A stretch of DNA of 64,000 nt, taken from assembly GCF_027943255.1 (NCBI RefSeq), contig NC_072896.1, forward strand, positions 34,374,501 through 34,438,500, in the 5' to 3' direction. Below are positions 42,956 through 53,999 of the stretch, in pieces. Made by a program: the position numbers and the translations under genes. The stretch comes from Anastrepha obliqua. Lineage: Eukaryota > Arthropoda > Insecta > Diptera > Tephritidae. Numbering within the stretch: position 1 is the first letter of the stretch; each line of letters starts with the position of its first letter. The notes under the pieces are model-generated. The model had not been told where the DNA came from and did no database searches. It worked only from the letters and a program-made list of their open reading frames with translations.

Positions 42956-44604
42956 ATTAGAATTAAAATTTTATTTAATGAATGATACTACATATTCAGG
43001 AAATAGTCAACTTATGTAAGGAGTGGCAATTTTAGAAATTTTAAATTAAAAAAAAAATTGGTTTTCAATATCCCTCTGAATTTTAAAATTTGTAATTTTT
43101 TCAAGATGCGCTCCTGCGTATACTCTCGCACTTCACTCGGTGGCTGCCGCATTTCCATAATGTGGCAAGACTATTAACGCCATTGCGTTCGACACTTTTT
43201 GTTATGCCAATTTGCCGGCTGTCGCCGTTGGTAGCAGCGTCACATTTCTGATTTGTGTCGATGTCATTGTTTGTCGATTTGTCTTCCAGTAAGTAGCCTT
43301 GTTGTCCATTTCTCCGCTTCCTTTACTGGAATGCTAAAATCAACTGCTAGCTTTTTTTTTGTTTGGTTTTTCTGCTTTGCTACCTCGAAGTCTTTGATTG
43401 CCGCTTTGCGACACTTTGTCTCTATTTTATTTGTATATCCTTCGTTCGCCTGTCAATCGCGTGATTAAATGAGAAAACAATGCATCATGCAGACGACAAC
43501 AACCGGAATACGTAACAGAAATGTAAAAGAGTCAATGAAGTTAGTAAACGAATAAAACTGCTAGAATAATCTCAGGTTATATAGGGAGATGCTTTTAATA
43601 TACACATCAATAGAGTGCCAAAGACTCAGCGGTAGACCAGAAATATACTTAATACCCTGCTCAGTTACACTTAATTTCTTTTTTTGAAGTGAAACTTCTT
43701 AGGGGTCGATGGACGAGCGAGAATGGAGAGTAAAACTTCAAGGTCATGTAACGTCTTGGGCATTTTCGTTCCGCGAGAGAAAAGAAAGATATAACGGAGG
43801 AAAAGGAGAGAGAGGGCTATATCTTAGATACACGTTAGGCTATTTTTGCTGAGTTTTTCCTTGTGGTTGCTAATTTCTAGAGAGACATAACACTGCCTAC
43901 TTTTTGGCGCTTGTTTGTTGGTGCAAGCTTGTAGAAAATATATTTTTGGTGCTTAGTTTTTGGCGTTATATTTTCTTGGTGCATACTGTTTCGGGCGTTC
44001 TTTGGTTCCAATTTTTTAGCGTTTTGTCTACTTGCCTACTTTTTGGCGCTTATTTCCCTTTTCTGGCTAGTGCTTGTGCATTATAAAGAGCTATCCATTC
44101 CGGCGTCGGATTTAATGGTATTGTCTTGCCTTGGTAATTTGTGTCGTTGCTGCGGTCCCGGAATCGCTACGTTTGTACGGTTGATAAACGCTCGGAGTAG
44201 TGCGCGTTGTTGGCACGGTTTTTGTCCGGCGTTTATCTACACCGGTCGACCCTTATCCGTTTTTTGTAAATTTTGTCTATTTGTATTCTCTGCAAATGTT
44301 GTGAATTTATTTAGATATATAGTATATTCTTTCTTTCTCTCTCTCTCATTCTCTCTCGGGTATCTCCCTCTTTTTTTGACTGTCTTGAAAGTTTAGCTTC
44401 TGTTATGTGTACTACGCTACACGCAATTTTTTTGCGTTAAACCAAAAAACACTCTATGGTGAAAAAGGGAGAAACAGCATTCGAAAGCGTAGAACATTTA
44501 GAATTTTTTTATGTATTTAGCTACGAATGAACATTTTCAAAAATTTTCAGATTATTGATAGTTAAATGAGCCTCCAGTAAGCCTTATCCAATGAGGTGTC
44601 TTAT
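42956..44604. other. No gene recognised; internal duplication and CT tract
   Basis: TGCCTACTTTTTGGCGCTT occurs twice, near 43893 and 44033, with several TTTTTGGCG words between. A CT-rich tract lies at 44330-44360. Hydrophobic frames at 43253-43468, 43904-44086 and 44043-44396 are Phe/Leu/Ser-rich without domains. Confidence 0.4.
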
Positions 44605-44740
44605 TAATTGTTTGAAAGAAAGATTCTGCGGAAGATTTTTGGACTTTTGCACGTTCGCGACGGTGAGTAACGTAGGCGCTCCAACGAGCTGTAAGAGCTT
44701 TCCGGCCACATAAACATAGGGCAGCGCATAAAGAACCAGC
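44605..44740 (+). pseudogene. RTE-like LINE fragment
   Basis: Reads CLKERFCGRF / FERKILRKIFGLLHVRDGE in alternate frames, then NEL-stop-ELSGHINIGQRIKNQRL. It is the same segment as in the RTE-like pieces at 16930 and 52890. No head module precedes it. Confidence 0.7.
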
Positions 44741-45829
44741 GACTTTAGTAATAACTTCTGATCAACCTACATTGGGCATAGCAGATATTGTTTTTAAAAA
44801 ATTTATGAGAAAGCTTGTTAAGGGTATAAAGTGTAATCGCATGCAAATGTGAAGTGACAAAAAAAAAATCTTTAAGAAAAAGTCCAAGCACCAACTCCAT
44901 TCCTTTGATTGGTTACTACTCACCTTACCGCCATGAACTCGGTGGTAGTTAAATAGCTATAGAAAATGTCAAAATGAGGTTGACACAACAATCGTTTAGT
45001 GATACAGAGAGCAACAACAGGAACAACAAAATAAAACAAAAATAAAAACCAGACAATAGTAGAAAATGTGGCTTTGTTTAGCTGTCAATGTGCCTGATTT
45101 ACTATAAAAAGATAAGTAAATAAAGCTGACAAGCATCGCGCTTGACTTCGAGGAAATTGCATAACAAATGAATGAAATGCTTGCACGGTTTTATTGTGTT
45201 TTTTTTCACATGGCGTGAGCTATAGAATTCAAGTTTGTCACGCTAACCGTTTACTTCACAATGTACAGCAGCAAGCGTTGGTTCGTCATTGTTATATTTT
45301 TTCTTAATAATCGTAATTCTGTGTGAGTGTGTGTGTGTGTTAAAGCTCCGTTATTGCTCTTTTAGCGACAGGCATATACAGGCATAGCAGTATTATTAAT
45401 GTAGTTGAAGGCTTCATTTTGACAAGTCCAACATTCGAAGCACAAAAACAAACACAATGTTGTGTGAAATGCATTAACTTCGCGTTTGTTGATGAAACGC
45501 CCCGCTATTTTTATCATTTGTATGTTAGCTAGGCATAAGCGCCTGTTGGTATGTAAATTCTCTCGGCGTGTCACTTTAAGGTACCTGGGAGCGCCGCTTA
45601 TGACAAATGACAATGCCAACTGTGGTGAAGGCTATTTTTCATATTATCACCTAACAAAATTAGTATATGTAGTATCGGGTGGGCGCAGATGGAGGAAGGA
45701 GCAGTTTTTACAAGCGAAAATGGAGAAAAAATATGCTTCTATATCAAAGAGAGGTAAGCAAAGCATTGTTAATGGAGTAAAATTGCAAAAAAAAAAAACA
45801 ACTGATTTAAAAAATTAAATAAACTTAAA
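44741..45829. other. No gene recognised
   Basis: A TG run at 45325-45341. The overlapping frames at 45362-45619 (minus) and 45486-45818 (plus) have no recognisable domain. Confidence 0.45.
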
Positions 45830-46615
45830 CTAGAAAATAAAAAAATAATAAATGAAATAATGTGAAAAAAATAAAATATGGCAAAATAATTTTTTATAAA
45901 TATAAAAAAATGATAAAAACATATTTAAAATAACACAACCAACCAAATATTTAAATTAAATAAAATAGATTAAAAAATTAAGTTTAAAAAAATTCACTAT
46001 ACTAACGCATAAATTTTGTTAATACGAAATAAACTAAATTTAAATTAAACTAATTAAGTACAAAACCAAAAAAATTAATATGGAGCAAAATAAAACAAAT
46101 TATTTTAGTCCAAATATTAATAAAGCAAAAAAATATTTTATAAAAAACTGAAATAATATTAAGCAAAATAATATATAAAAACAAATTTATTAAAATAATT
46201 CCGTTGAACTAGAATATATTTAAAATAAAGCAGAGTTACAAACATTGAAATAAAATTAAATAGATTAAAAATATTAAATAAGATAAGATGTAACGAAAAA
46301 GTTTAAATAAATTAATTTCAATGAACTGATTTACAAGTATATTCAAAATAAAATAAGCTTATAATTATTATTTTATTATATTTCAGTTCATTCATTATTT
46401 ACTTAAATTTTTTCGTTACATTTACTATATTTTGTTTAAAAATAAAATGATTTAAAAAAAGAGGGCAAATAAAAAAAATATATAATAAAAAAGTGTATTT
46501 AAATAAATTGCAATGAAGTAAAATATATGCAAAATAAAAAACGTCAAATAAAACAAATTTAAAAAAAGGGACCAAATAAAAAAAAAAATAAAATGAAACG
46601 AAATAAAATATAAAG
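45830..46615. repeat. A/T low-complexity tract
   Basis: About 790 bp of AAAATAAA-type sequence with almost no C or G, ending abruptly where the LINE begins. Confidence 0.8.
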
Positions 46616-48505
46616 AGAACTAAGGTAAAAGGACCAGGGACCACTCTTGTAAAACTCTTGTCAAAATAGAGAATGGGGAGAGGGGTGAATCTGCAGGCAA
46701 ATCTTTAAAAATCCTTATTGATGCCCATTTCCCGGAAAATTTTAATGCTCCAGCGCGTAACGAAGGCGCGAACCGGCAGGAGGGGTTACCTGCGATGCCC
46801 TTGACACCTGTCCTGTCCGTCAACAGAATAAAGTGGGCAATCGAGAGCTTGTCCCCTTTCAAATCTCCAGGTATCGATGGTATCATGCCAGTAATGCTTC
46901 AAAAGACTAAACCCTTGGTGGTTCCCATTCTTAAAAAGATCTTTTTGGCGTGTATGTCACTAAACCACGTTCCTGCAAGCTGGAATAAAACCAAGGTGGT
47001 CTTCATTCCTAAGGCAGGAAGGAGGAAGTCCACGCCCTGGCCAACAACTTCAGACCTATAAGTCTTAACTCCTTTATTCTCAAGGTATTTGAAAGAGAGA
47101 TCGACTATCACATCCGAGAGCACATTGAAACCAGACTTTCTCGAGCCCAACACGCTTACCTGAAAGGGAAATCTACCGAGTCAGCCTTGTATGAGGTAGT
47201 AGGGACCGTAGAGAAATCTTTGGAGGGAAAACAATTCACTTTGGCGGAATTTGTAGACATAGAGAACGCCTTTAATAATATTACGGCTGAGTCAATTGTC
47301 ATTGCTCTAAATAGGCTAGGGGTAAAGAGACATATCTACTTCTGGATCTAGCCCCTGATTGGTTTTACTGATATAAATGCTGTGGCAGGAGGGGCTAGAA
47401 TCATTAGATTCGTACATAGGGGTACACCGCAGGGCGGCGTCCTCTCGCCTCTCCTTTGGCTAGTAGCTATGGATGAATCTTTAACTCGCTTAAATAGGGG
47501 TGGCGAAAAGGTGGTAGCATATGCCGATGACTTGGTTCTAATGGTCTCAGGTCCTTCCCATCGGTAATGGCTGAAATTGTGGAAAGTGCACTGGCTACAC
47601 TCAGAAGATGGGCTACCAGTTGCGGTCAGAGTCTCTGACAAAACGGAGTTGATGCTATTAACCAGAAAATACAAGCCTCCACCTTTTAAGCTTCCAAGAC
47701 TAAACAACCAATGTCTTATTCTCTCATCGTAAGCCCAGTATCTTGGTGTAATACTTGACCCCAAGCTCCACTTTTACGCCTGTAAATCTATGTTCGGAAA
47801 AAAATGGGGTCTCAAGCCACGTGTCGTATTTTGGATGTAAAACTTAGTGGTTCTGCCAATTTTGACATACGGTTGCCTAGTTGGTGGGTAGCTTTTCAGA
47901 AGGGCTACAACACCACTAGAGAGAGTGCAGAGTACTGCATGTGTGGGCATCACTGGTGCTTGTAGAACATGCCCTACGGCTGCGCTCAACGTTATTCTGC
48001 ACTTACTTCCTGTGGATCTGCAGGTTAAGTCCATTGCTGCTCAGAGCGCTGTTAGGTTGAAGGAGATTGGCCTCTGGAGGTAACTTCCTATAGGACATAG
48101 TAGCATCTTGAAGCAGATCTCCGCTTTCTTCTCTGTACTTCGTACAGATATCTCTATCCGCAAACTGAGTTTTGAGGCTTGTGCGAGGGCTATCTTTCCG
48201 AGCAGGCAAGATTGGAAAGAGGGAAGAGTCGTCTGTTTTCACTGACGGATCCAAGATGGAGTCTAGAGTGGGAGTGGGGGTTAACTCTAAATCAGCCAGC
48301 ATTTCGATCTCCTTTAAACTGCCGGAAAGAAGCAGCGTTTTTCAACCAGAGGCCTTCGCGGTCATGTAGGCATGCGAAATGCTTCGGGATCGCTGTTGGG
48401 AGGAAGACATTAATATTTTTTCCGATAATCAGGCTGCGATCAAGGCCCTGTCGTCGTCGTATTGCAGGTCTCTTCTGGTGAACTCCAGGAAGGAGGAGGT
48501 ATAAA
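46616..48505 (+). pseudogene. I/LOA-type LINE ORF2: reverse transcriptase and RNase H
   Basis: Blocks in order: WAIESLSPFKSPGIDGIMPV, SWNKTKVVFIPKAGRR, LEGKQFTLAEFVDIENAF (shifted; the first catalytic Asp lies in this block), GTPQGGVLSPLLW, VVAYADDLVLMVSG (YADD near 47520), SQYLGVILDPKLHF-like segment, LERVQSTACVGITGACRT, then ISIRKLSFEACARAIFPSRQ, VFTDGSKMESRVGVGV (RNase H first Asp), SSVFQPEAFAVM and NIFSDNQAAIKALSSS. The element breaks off at 48505 in AAATAAAGTAAAATAAAG, inside RNase H. The 5' endonuclease is missing. Many frameshifts. Related pieces: 20719, 58250 and 59040. Confidence 0.85.
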
Positions 48506-48739
48506 ATAAAGTAAAATAAAGTAATGGAATTTGTATTAACTTACTATAGGTAAATTAAGAAAATAAGAAGATGACATAATTGAATATAAAAGAAAAATAA
48601 AAAAAATTATTATTAGCTAAAACAAAAAGAAAATAATTTTTTCAAGTAAATAATAAAACCAAATTGAAAAGAAAGGGAAACGATTGATCTATTGTGCGCC
48701 GCTAAGTGCTTAGTTTTAATTATTTATTATTGCGAGGAA

Positions 48740-49860
48740 TCGAACCGGCGCCTTAGGAGGGAGCATTTGTAAGTCTTCATTCTCCAGTAGGTCCGTGCTT
48801 AGGGTTGTTCCATGGATTCCCCTTCATAACAGCAGAACTTGCATAAATTAGTGCTAGATAAAGTCCTATTTTATTGAAATGTTTAATGTATACAAACTGG
48901 CCTGTAAGTGCTCAAGCCACAGAGTAATTTAAGGCCTTTTTTATCTAGTCTAACCCAGATTTTGCTCTGTTAGTATTAAAGTTCAGGAACTTTTTGGAGT
49001 GATTAAGGCCACTTGTGCCATTCCAGCATTGCTCAGTTTTTATTTGGATTCATTTTTTGGTTTCCTGTGTTAGGTTGTTTTTGTTAAAGTCGAAAAATGA
49101 GGTTGACCCAATAAACGGCCCTTCCTCCCCTTTGTTGGCATGAAAGTCTGCCTTCTTGTTTCCTACAAATCCCTCATGTCGTGGTAGCCAAATTAAGGAA
49201 ACCTGATTAAGCACTGCCAGTTTGTTAAGACCGTTGTTGCACTCTATAAGGACTTTCGAATTAAGCGTAAAGCTATTTAAGGCGTTGAGAACTGATTGAA
49301 TTTTTCTTTTTCAACCCCTCTTTCGGATACGATTTCCACTGTTTCCATTATGGCGAAAGGCTCTGCATAGAAAATTGTAGTATCTGTACTCAGTGTTAAA
49401 GATTTGTGTGCTCCAAGGCCTCACAATTTCTGCTTCTACGCCCTGGAGCGTTTTTGGATCCATCTGTATACCATGCTGCGCTAGTGTTCCACTCTTCCCT
49501 AGACGGGAAGATAACCTTGTATTTCTTAGTAAAGTAGAGTACGGGTTCCGTGTGGTCATTCGTCTGCGTCCTTTATGCTGCTTATTAAACCCTGTTGAGG
49601 ATATTGAGGTGTCCAGTAAGATCTCCTGGCTTAAATTTTTCTTTCATATCAAAGGAGAGTGCTTGCATAGTAGCTTCTTCTTGTACTGCTAAGTTTAGTG
49701 GTGGTAGATTTAAAGGCGCTTCCATCCCAGCAGTTGCGATAGTTCTCATAGCCCCTTATGCGGTTTTGATGTAGCTTTAATTTGATTGGTTTTTTTCCAC
49801 CATACCAATGTCTTATATAGTAGGGTCAAGATCCAGTAAGTAAATTTAGGGCTCAGTAAC
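48740..49860 (-). pseudogene. LINE RT end, RNase H and tail, opposite strand
   Basis: Minus-strand pieces: LVWWKKTNQIKATSKPHKGL (end of RT), GAMRTIATAGMEAPLNLPPL, VIFPSREEWNTSAAWYTDGS (RNase H first Asp), IWLPRHEGFVGNKKADFHAN (decayed WVPGH..I.GNE.AD), FIGSTSFFDF. Heavily shifted. It lies tail to tail with the LINE at 46616-48505 and is a different copy. Confidence 0.65.
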
Positions 49861-51164
49861 GAAATATAAAAAACAAAAATAAAATGAAGCGACTGTAATG
49901 GCCCAGAAGCGATGGAATTAAAACCATTGGTCGGCAGTTAAATAAAAAACAATAACACCCTAATGAAAGTATTATTTTATTTATTTTTTATTTTTTTTTT
50001 AGTTAAAATAAGAAAAAAATTACATTCAAAAATGTACCGAAATTTATTATTCCTTCAAAATGCCCGCATATCGGTAAAATATATAAGCGAAAGCAAATCT
50101 TACAACACAATACGAGTAACAAGCGACTGCATTGCTGGCAAATCAATTTTGAAATTCCTGCTTTTTTCAGTCATTTTACGAGTCTCAGTGCGGACGTAAA
50201 ATTGCATTCATAACTCGGTTGATATGAGCACTGTTTATGTCCATGTGTGTGTGTACATGTGAATATTTGTGTGCGCGTATAATTTTCGCTCACAATCGCC
50301 CATTTATCACTGAATGAACTGACATATGCGAATCAATTTCCAAAGCAAGAATTGAGGAGAGAAAAAAAAAAAAACAGTTTGAAATGGAAAGAGTAAACAT
50401 TGGCGCAAACACATAGGTACATATGCGCAAGCTTACCCACAGCATAGTGCCTTCTTATGCACGCATACAAGTGAACATATGTGTGTGTGTGTGTGTATTG
50501 TTGTTTATTCGAATTGTGCGCCACTCTGTTTTTTCGTTATTGATTTCTTGCGAAAGCTGTGAATGAGGTGCGCTGCATCATGCGACAATGCGACTGGAAT
50601 GCAACGACGCAAGACAGAAGCATGTGCATGTGTGAGTGTATGAGTGAAAATGCAGCAACATGTAAGTAGCAGCAACACATCCATTTACAATTTACATATT
50701 TGCACATAAACCAAATTTCGTGCATTAACGCATAAGCTTCACTTTAGCTTTGTATTCATTCATGCCACAGTTGCTACTTTTATGCCACATACCTACACTT
50801 TCATTCACTTGTGTATGTAGCTCGAAAATCCTCGCAGAGCAGGAGGTAAGCACATAATAACGGCAGTTGATATTGAAGATATGAAAATTTACACAACTCT
50901 GCGAATTGTGGGTGCACACACACACATTCAAATTTGAAAGTCTCAAGCAACTGATGACATTTTTCAACTTGGAGGTTATTCGGAAACCAAAACCAAAGGT
51001 TGGCAGATGATCATCTGTGGCGTTTCGAGGCTTTATTATATCGAAGCTAGATATTGGAGCATAAAGGATAGTCCTTGTAGTTAAAATTAATATTTTCTTA
51101 AATTTGAAGAAAAACTAACAAACAAAAAAAGTTTTTTTAGTAAATGGTATTTCTACCATAGTTT
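49861..51164. other. No gene recognised; TG/CA repeats
   Basis: TG/CA runs near 50245, 50480 and 50920; poly-A/T patches. Short frames lack domains. Confidence 0.45.
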
Positions 51165-52125
51165 ATTAGAAAGATCAAACAGTTCCATCATTCTAGTGAT
51201 TTCATGCATGTGACGATTTCGAATCTGGCCTCGTACTAGCGCATTTTATTAACCAAGTTTTCGATCACCTAATGGCGATTTCTTGCTCTATCTCACGAAC
51301 GAATCGTTAATAGATTATGCAGATAATATCGGCCCTTCATCTCACCTTACAAAAATCCGCAGACTGCGACAAATCGCAGCTCGAAAGCGTCCGATTGGCA
51401 TCGCCGAAACGACTATTAACACGATTACCGCACTTGGCACGCCAAAGATAATTTGTGGCATGGGCTATGTAACGGCGTGTCATTCGCTTAAACCAACGAT
51501 CTCCAGGTCCATAACTTCAATTTCCGGCTAAAAAAAAAAATTTATCATGTTTCTGTTGTGCTCACCGGCTCAATCGCGTTTCCAGTAGCATTTTCAAAGA
51601 AAAAATGGCCCAGTGGTACCACTGCTCTCTACTCTGCACTTAGGTGCTACTCTCAAAGGATGCGTGATCATATATGGGTTTCCTGCTACCCAGATGCGGC
51701 AGTTTTGCCTGTTAATATAGCCACCGAGATGAAAATGCGCACCGTCAGGAAAGTATAATCATTGTCAATTTCAGCCTATTCTAACGCCCAAACCGGGAAG
51801 CGATAACGAAGCGGAAAGTAGTCTGATTCACATTCTAAGGCAATGGGACCTTAATAGCGTAGAATGTAAGGTTTTTGTGCAAAATTCGTAACAGGCTAGT
51901 ACGTGAAATGATGAGTTGTTGAGATCAATGGCGAGTCGAGTCCTATACTCTCAGCTACGGCAGCCACATTCTGGTCAATGTGAATCGTGCGACGGCGGTG
52001 ACCGTTATTGTTGACCACTACAATGCCAGCTTTATAAACTTGAGTACAGCAGAGGCGGTGCATTCCTCATTTCGAACAAAATTTCTTCTCAATAAGCGGA
52101 ATTTTCGAATATTTCCCAATGTTGC
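51165..52125 (-). pseudogene. DDE transposase remnant, most of the gene
   Basis: Minus-strand blocks: FRLLRRNFVRNEECTASAVL (first helix-turn-helix), IDQNVAAVAESIGLDSPLIS (linker), RILHKNLTFYAIKVPLP, then shifted GAHFHLGGYINRQNCRIWVA (first Asp replaced by Gly), SGTTGPFFFENATGNAIEPV, GDRWFKRMTRRYIAHATN (second Asp block decayed), RFGDANRTLSSCDLSQSADF (third Asp) and VIENLVNKMR. This is the most complete dead copy of the SDEAHF/QQDGAT group here, but every catalytic region is damaged. Confidence 0.75.
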
Positions 52126-52204
52126 TCAAGCACAAGGCGATTCATTTAATTCCACGCCCTATCTAGGTTGGAAAAGGGAGAACAAAGGTCGTGCTTGTTT
52201 TCAT

Positions 52205-52540
52205 TAAGGATTTTTATATGGCGGCCACTTGGAAGGCATCCCTTGAGACTAGGAGTATTCTCCCATGAATATTGTAGAAGCTATAGAGATGAGGATGAGG
52301 AAGAAACAGTAGAGCACTTCCTTTGCAATTGTCCAATTTTCTAGGTAAATACTTTTTCAATTCTCTTACAGAACTATCTGGCGCGGGGATTAGACCAATT
52401 CTGTGCTTCATAAGAACCTCAAAATGGTTTCATGAAAGTAAATAAACATGACTCCCGTATCGTACAGTGGTATCACAACGGATCTGTAAGGTCTAACAGA
52501 GTTGTTCACATGGACCAACACCCCACAACCTAACCTAACC
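52205..52540 (+). pseudogene. LINE Cys-rich tail with CCTAA-type 3' end
   Basis: RLGVFSHEYCRSYRDEDEEE and TVEHFLCNCPIF, then after a shift LGKYFFNSLTELSGAGIRPI and FIRTSKWFHESK-stop. The element ends CCCCACAACCTAACCTAACC. It matches the tails at 31255 and 41150. The next base begins the head module, so two elements abut exactly. Confidence 0.75.
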
Positions 52541-52776
52541 TTTACGTGGAGGGTCCCAAACTCAGCGCACAACTGGCTATTCTGGGTTGTTTCGCCTAAT
52601 AACATTAGCTCGTTCTGGAACGGGTGTTCGAAAGCTACCCAGAGGATACATGAGCAAAGCCCGGAAGTTGTGAGCTGTTTGAATCATGTACCGAGGAATC
52701 GTTCTGGCCACTCTAAAGTGAATGTCAATCAGTGACTTTCCTCACTTGCGTGAACTTCTACACATGAAGCCATCCT
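52541..52776 (+). repeat. Head module, copy B (236 bp)
   Basis: Starts TTTACGTGGAGGGTCCCAAA and ends TTCTACACATGAAGCCATCC-T, the same boundaries as copies A and C. It is followed at once by RTE-like coding sequence starting at RRTKLILYTAFN. Confidence 0.8.
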
Positions 52777-53170
52777 TCTTTCGACGAACAAAACTAATAC
52801 TCTACACGGCTTTCAACATGCTCGCCCTAACGTATGGCGCAGAAGCTTCGATGATGCCAATAGCCGTTGAGTCGTCCTGTGGAGTGTTTGAAAGAAAGAT
52901 TCTGCGAAAGACAAAAGTCCTCTTTTGTGCCTTTGCACGTTGGCGACGGCTAGTATCGCAACGATGGAACAATGAGCTGTATAATCTTTCCGACGACATA
53001 AACATACCACAGCGAATAAAGGGGCTACGCTGGTTGGGTCATGTCGTCCGAATGGACACAAACGCTCCGGCTCTGATAGTTTTCGTTGCGCTACCAGCTA
53101 GTGGTAGCAGAGGAAGAGGAAGGCCTCTTCTGCGTTGGAGAGATCAGTTGGAGAAGGACTTGACCATTAG
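52777..53170 (+). pseudogene. RTE-like LINE 3' coding end
   Basis: RRTKLILYTAFNMLALTYGA, then CGVFERKILRK, IPQRIKGLRWLGHVVRMDTN, then PASGSRGRGRPLLRWRDQLE and KDLTIS. It is largely open in one frame (52722-53240, including some head-module sequence) apart from a short insertion at the KTKVLFCAFARW stretch. The upstream RT is absent. Confidence 0.85.
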
Positions 53171-53174
53171 CACA

Positions 53175-53690
53175 ATACAATATTCGATGAAGTTCTGTTC
53201 GCCATATTTAGAAAATAAATTTCGTGATATTTGGCGCTGATTACAGAATTACCCTTCTTAAGGAGCAGATCACAATGAAAACCAAATCGACAGGCATTCA
53301 TACACCCGACCATATGTTGTATAAGAGCTGCTCCCTTGCCATCATTTCGCTGTCTTATTTGCAATAGCTCAGCAGGCAGTCCATTGGTTCCTGCGGCTTT
53401 GTTATTTTTTAGCCACGCTATTGCTATGCGCACCTCGTCATGGTCTCTTGGCCATCGGATTACGGTGAAGTCGATCCACCTCTGTCCTATAGTATTAGAT
53501 GTTTCCTTGTGTACACTTAATTTTCCGGTTGTAAGATCAAAAATAAAGTCCTTGCCCGCTCTGGCAAAGAATTTATCAAGCAGGATTTTTATGGCATGGC
53601 TTGGGCAACGCTCATAAGTACGTACGAAGCGCTTATAACCTAGAAGCGGATTTTGGGCACGGTTGGGGCGTGGTTGCAAAGGCATGGAAT
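53175..53690 (-). pseudogene. RTE-like LINE reverse transcriptase, N-terminal part
   Basis: The minus strand reads RWPRDHDEVRIAIAWLKNNK, AAGTNGLPAELLQI, FGFHCDLLLKKGNSVISAKY and HEIYFLNMANRTSSNIVLCY. It matches the fingers part of an RTE-like RT (LK..KA.G.DG.PAELL...W....P..KKGD...C.NYRGISLLN). It faces the plus-strand fragment at 52777-53170; the junction lies within a few bases of 53172. Confidence 0.8.
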
Positions 53691-53999
53691 GATACAGATC
53701 CTCGCTTTAATGCAGATTTTGACGACGAGGGAACGAAACAACTTGGAGTCGAATTTTTCCCCCCACCAGGTGCTACCTTTCATCACAACGATGATGTTGG
53801 TATTTGATTTTACTAGGACATAAGCTAGTCGAGTAGAAATACCGTCTCCATTAAGGTATCGGAAAAGAAATTCTAGCCCTCTCCCAAACCATAGCCTCCA
53901 TCGATTGAATGTGTGGATAAAAACTCTAAATTTCGTACATCTTTTCTTTTTTTTTTGAGTATTTTTTTACGAGGAGGAAGCATCTAAAGCCTTACCCCG
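53691..53999. other. No gene recognised
   Basis: Possibly further upstream RTE-like ORF sequence on the minus strand, but no motif was convincing. Confidence 0.35.

Noticed and set aside
44043..44396. 117-codon Phe/Leu/Ser-rich plus-strand frame
   Set aside because: Looks compositional (CT- and T-rich DNA); no recognisable protein family.
45486..45818. 110-codon plus-strand frame
   Set aside because: No domain, no splice context, ends in a Lys run within an A tract.
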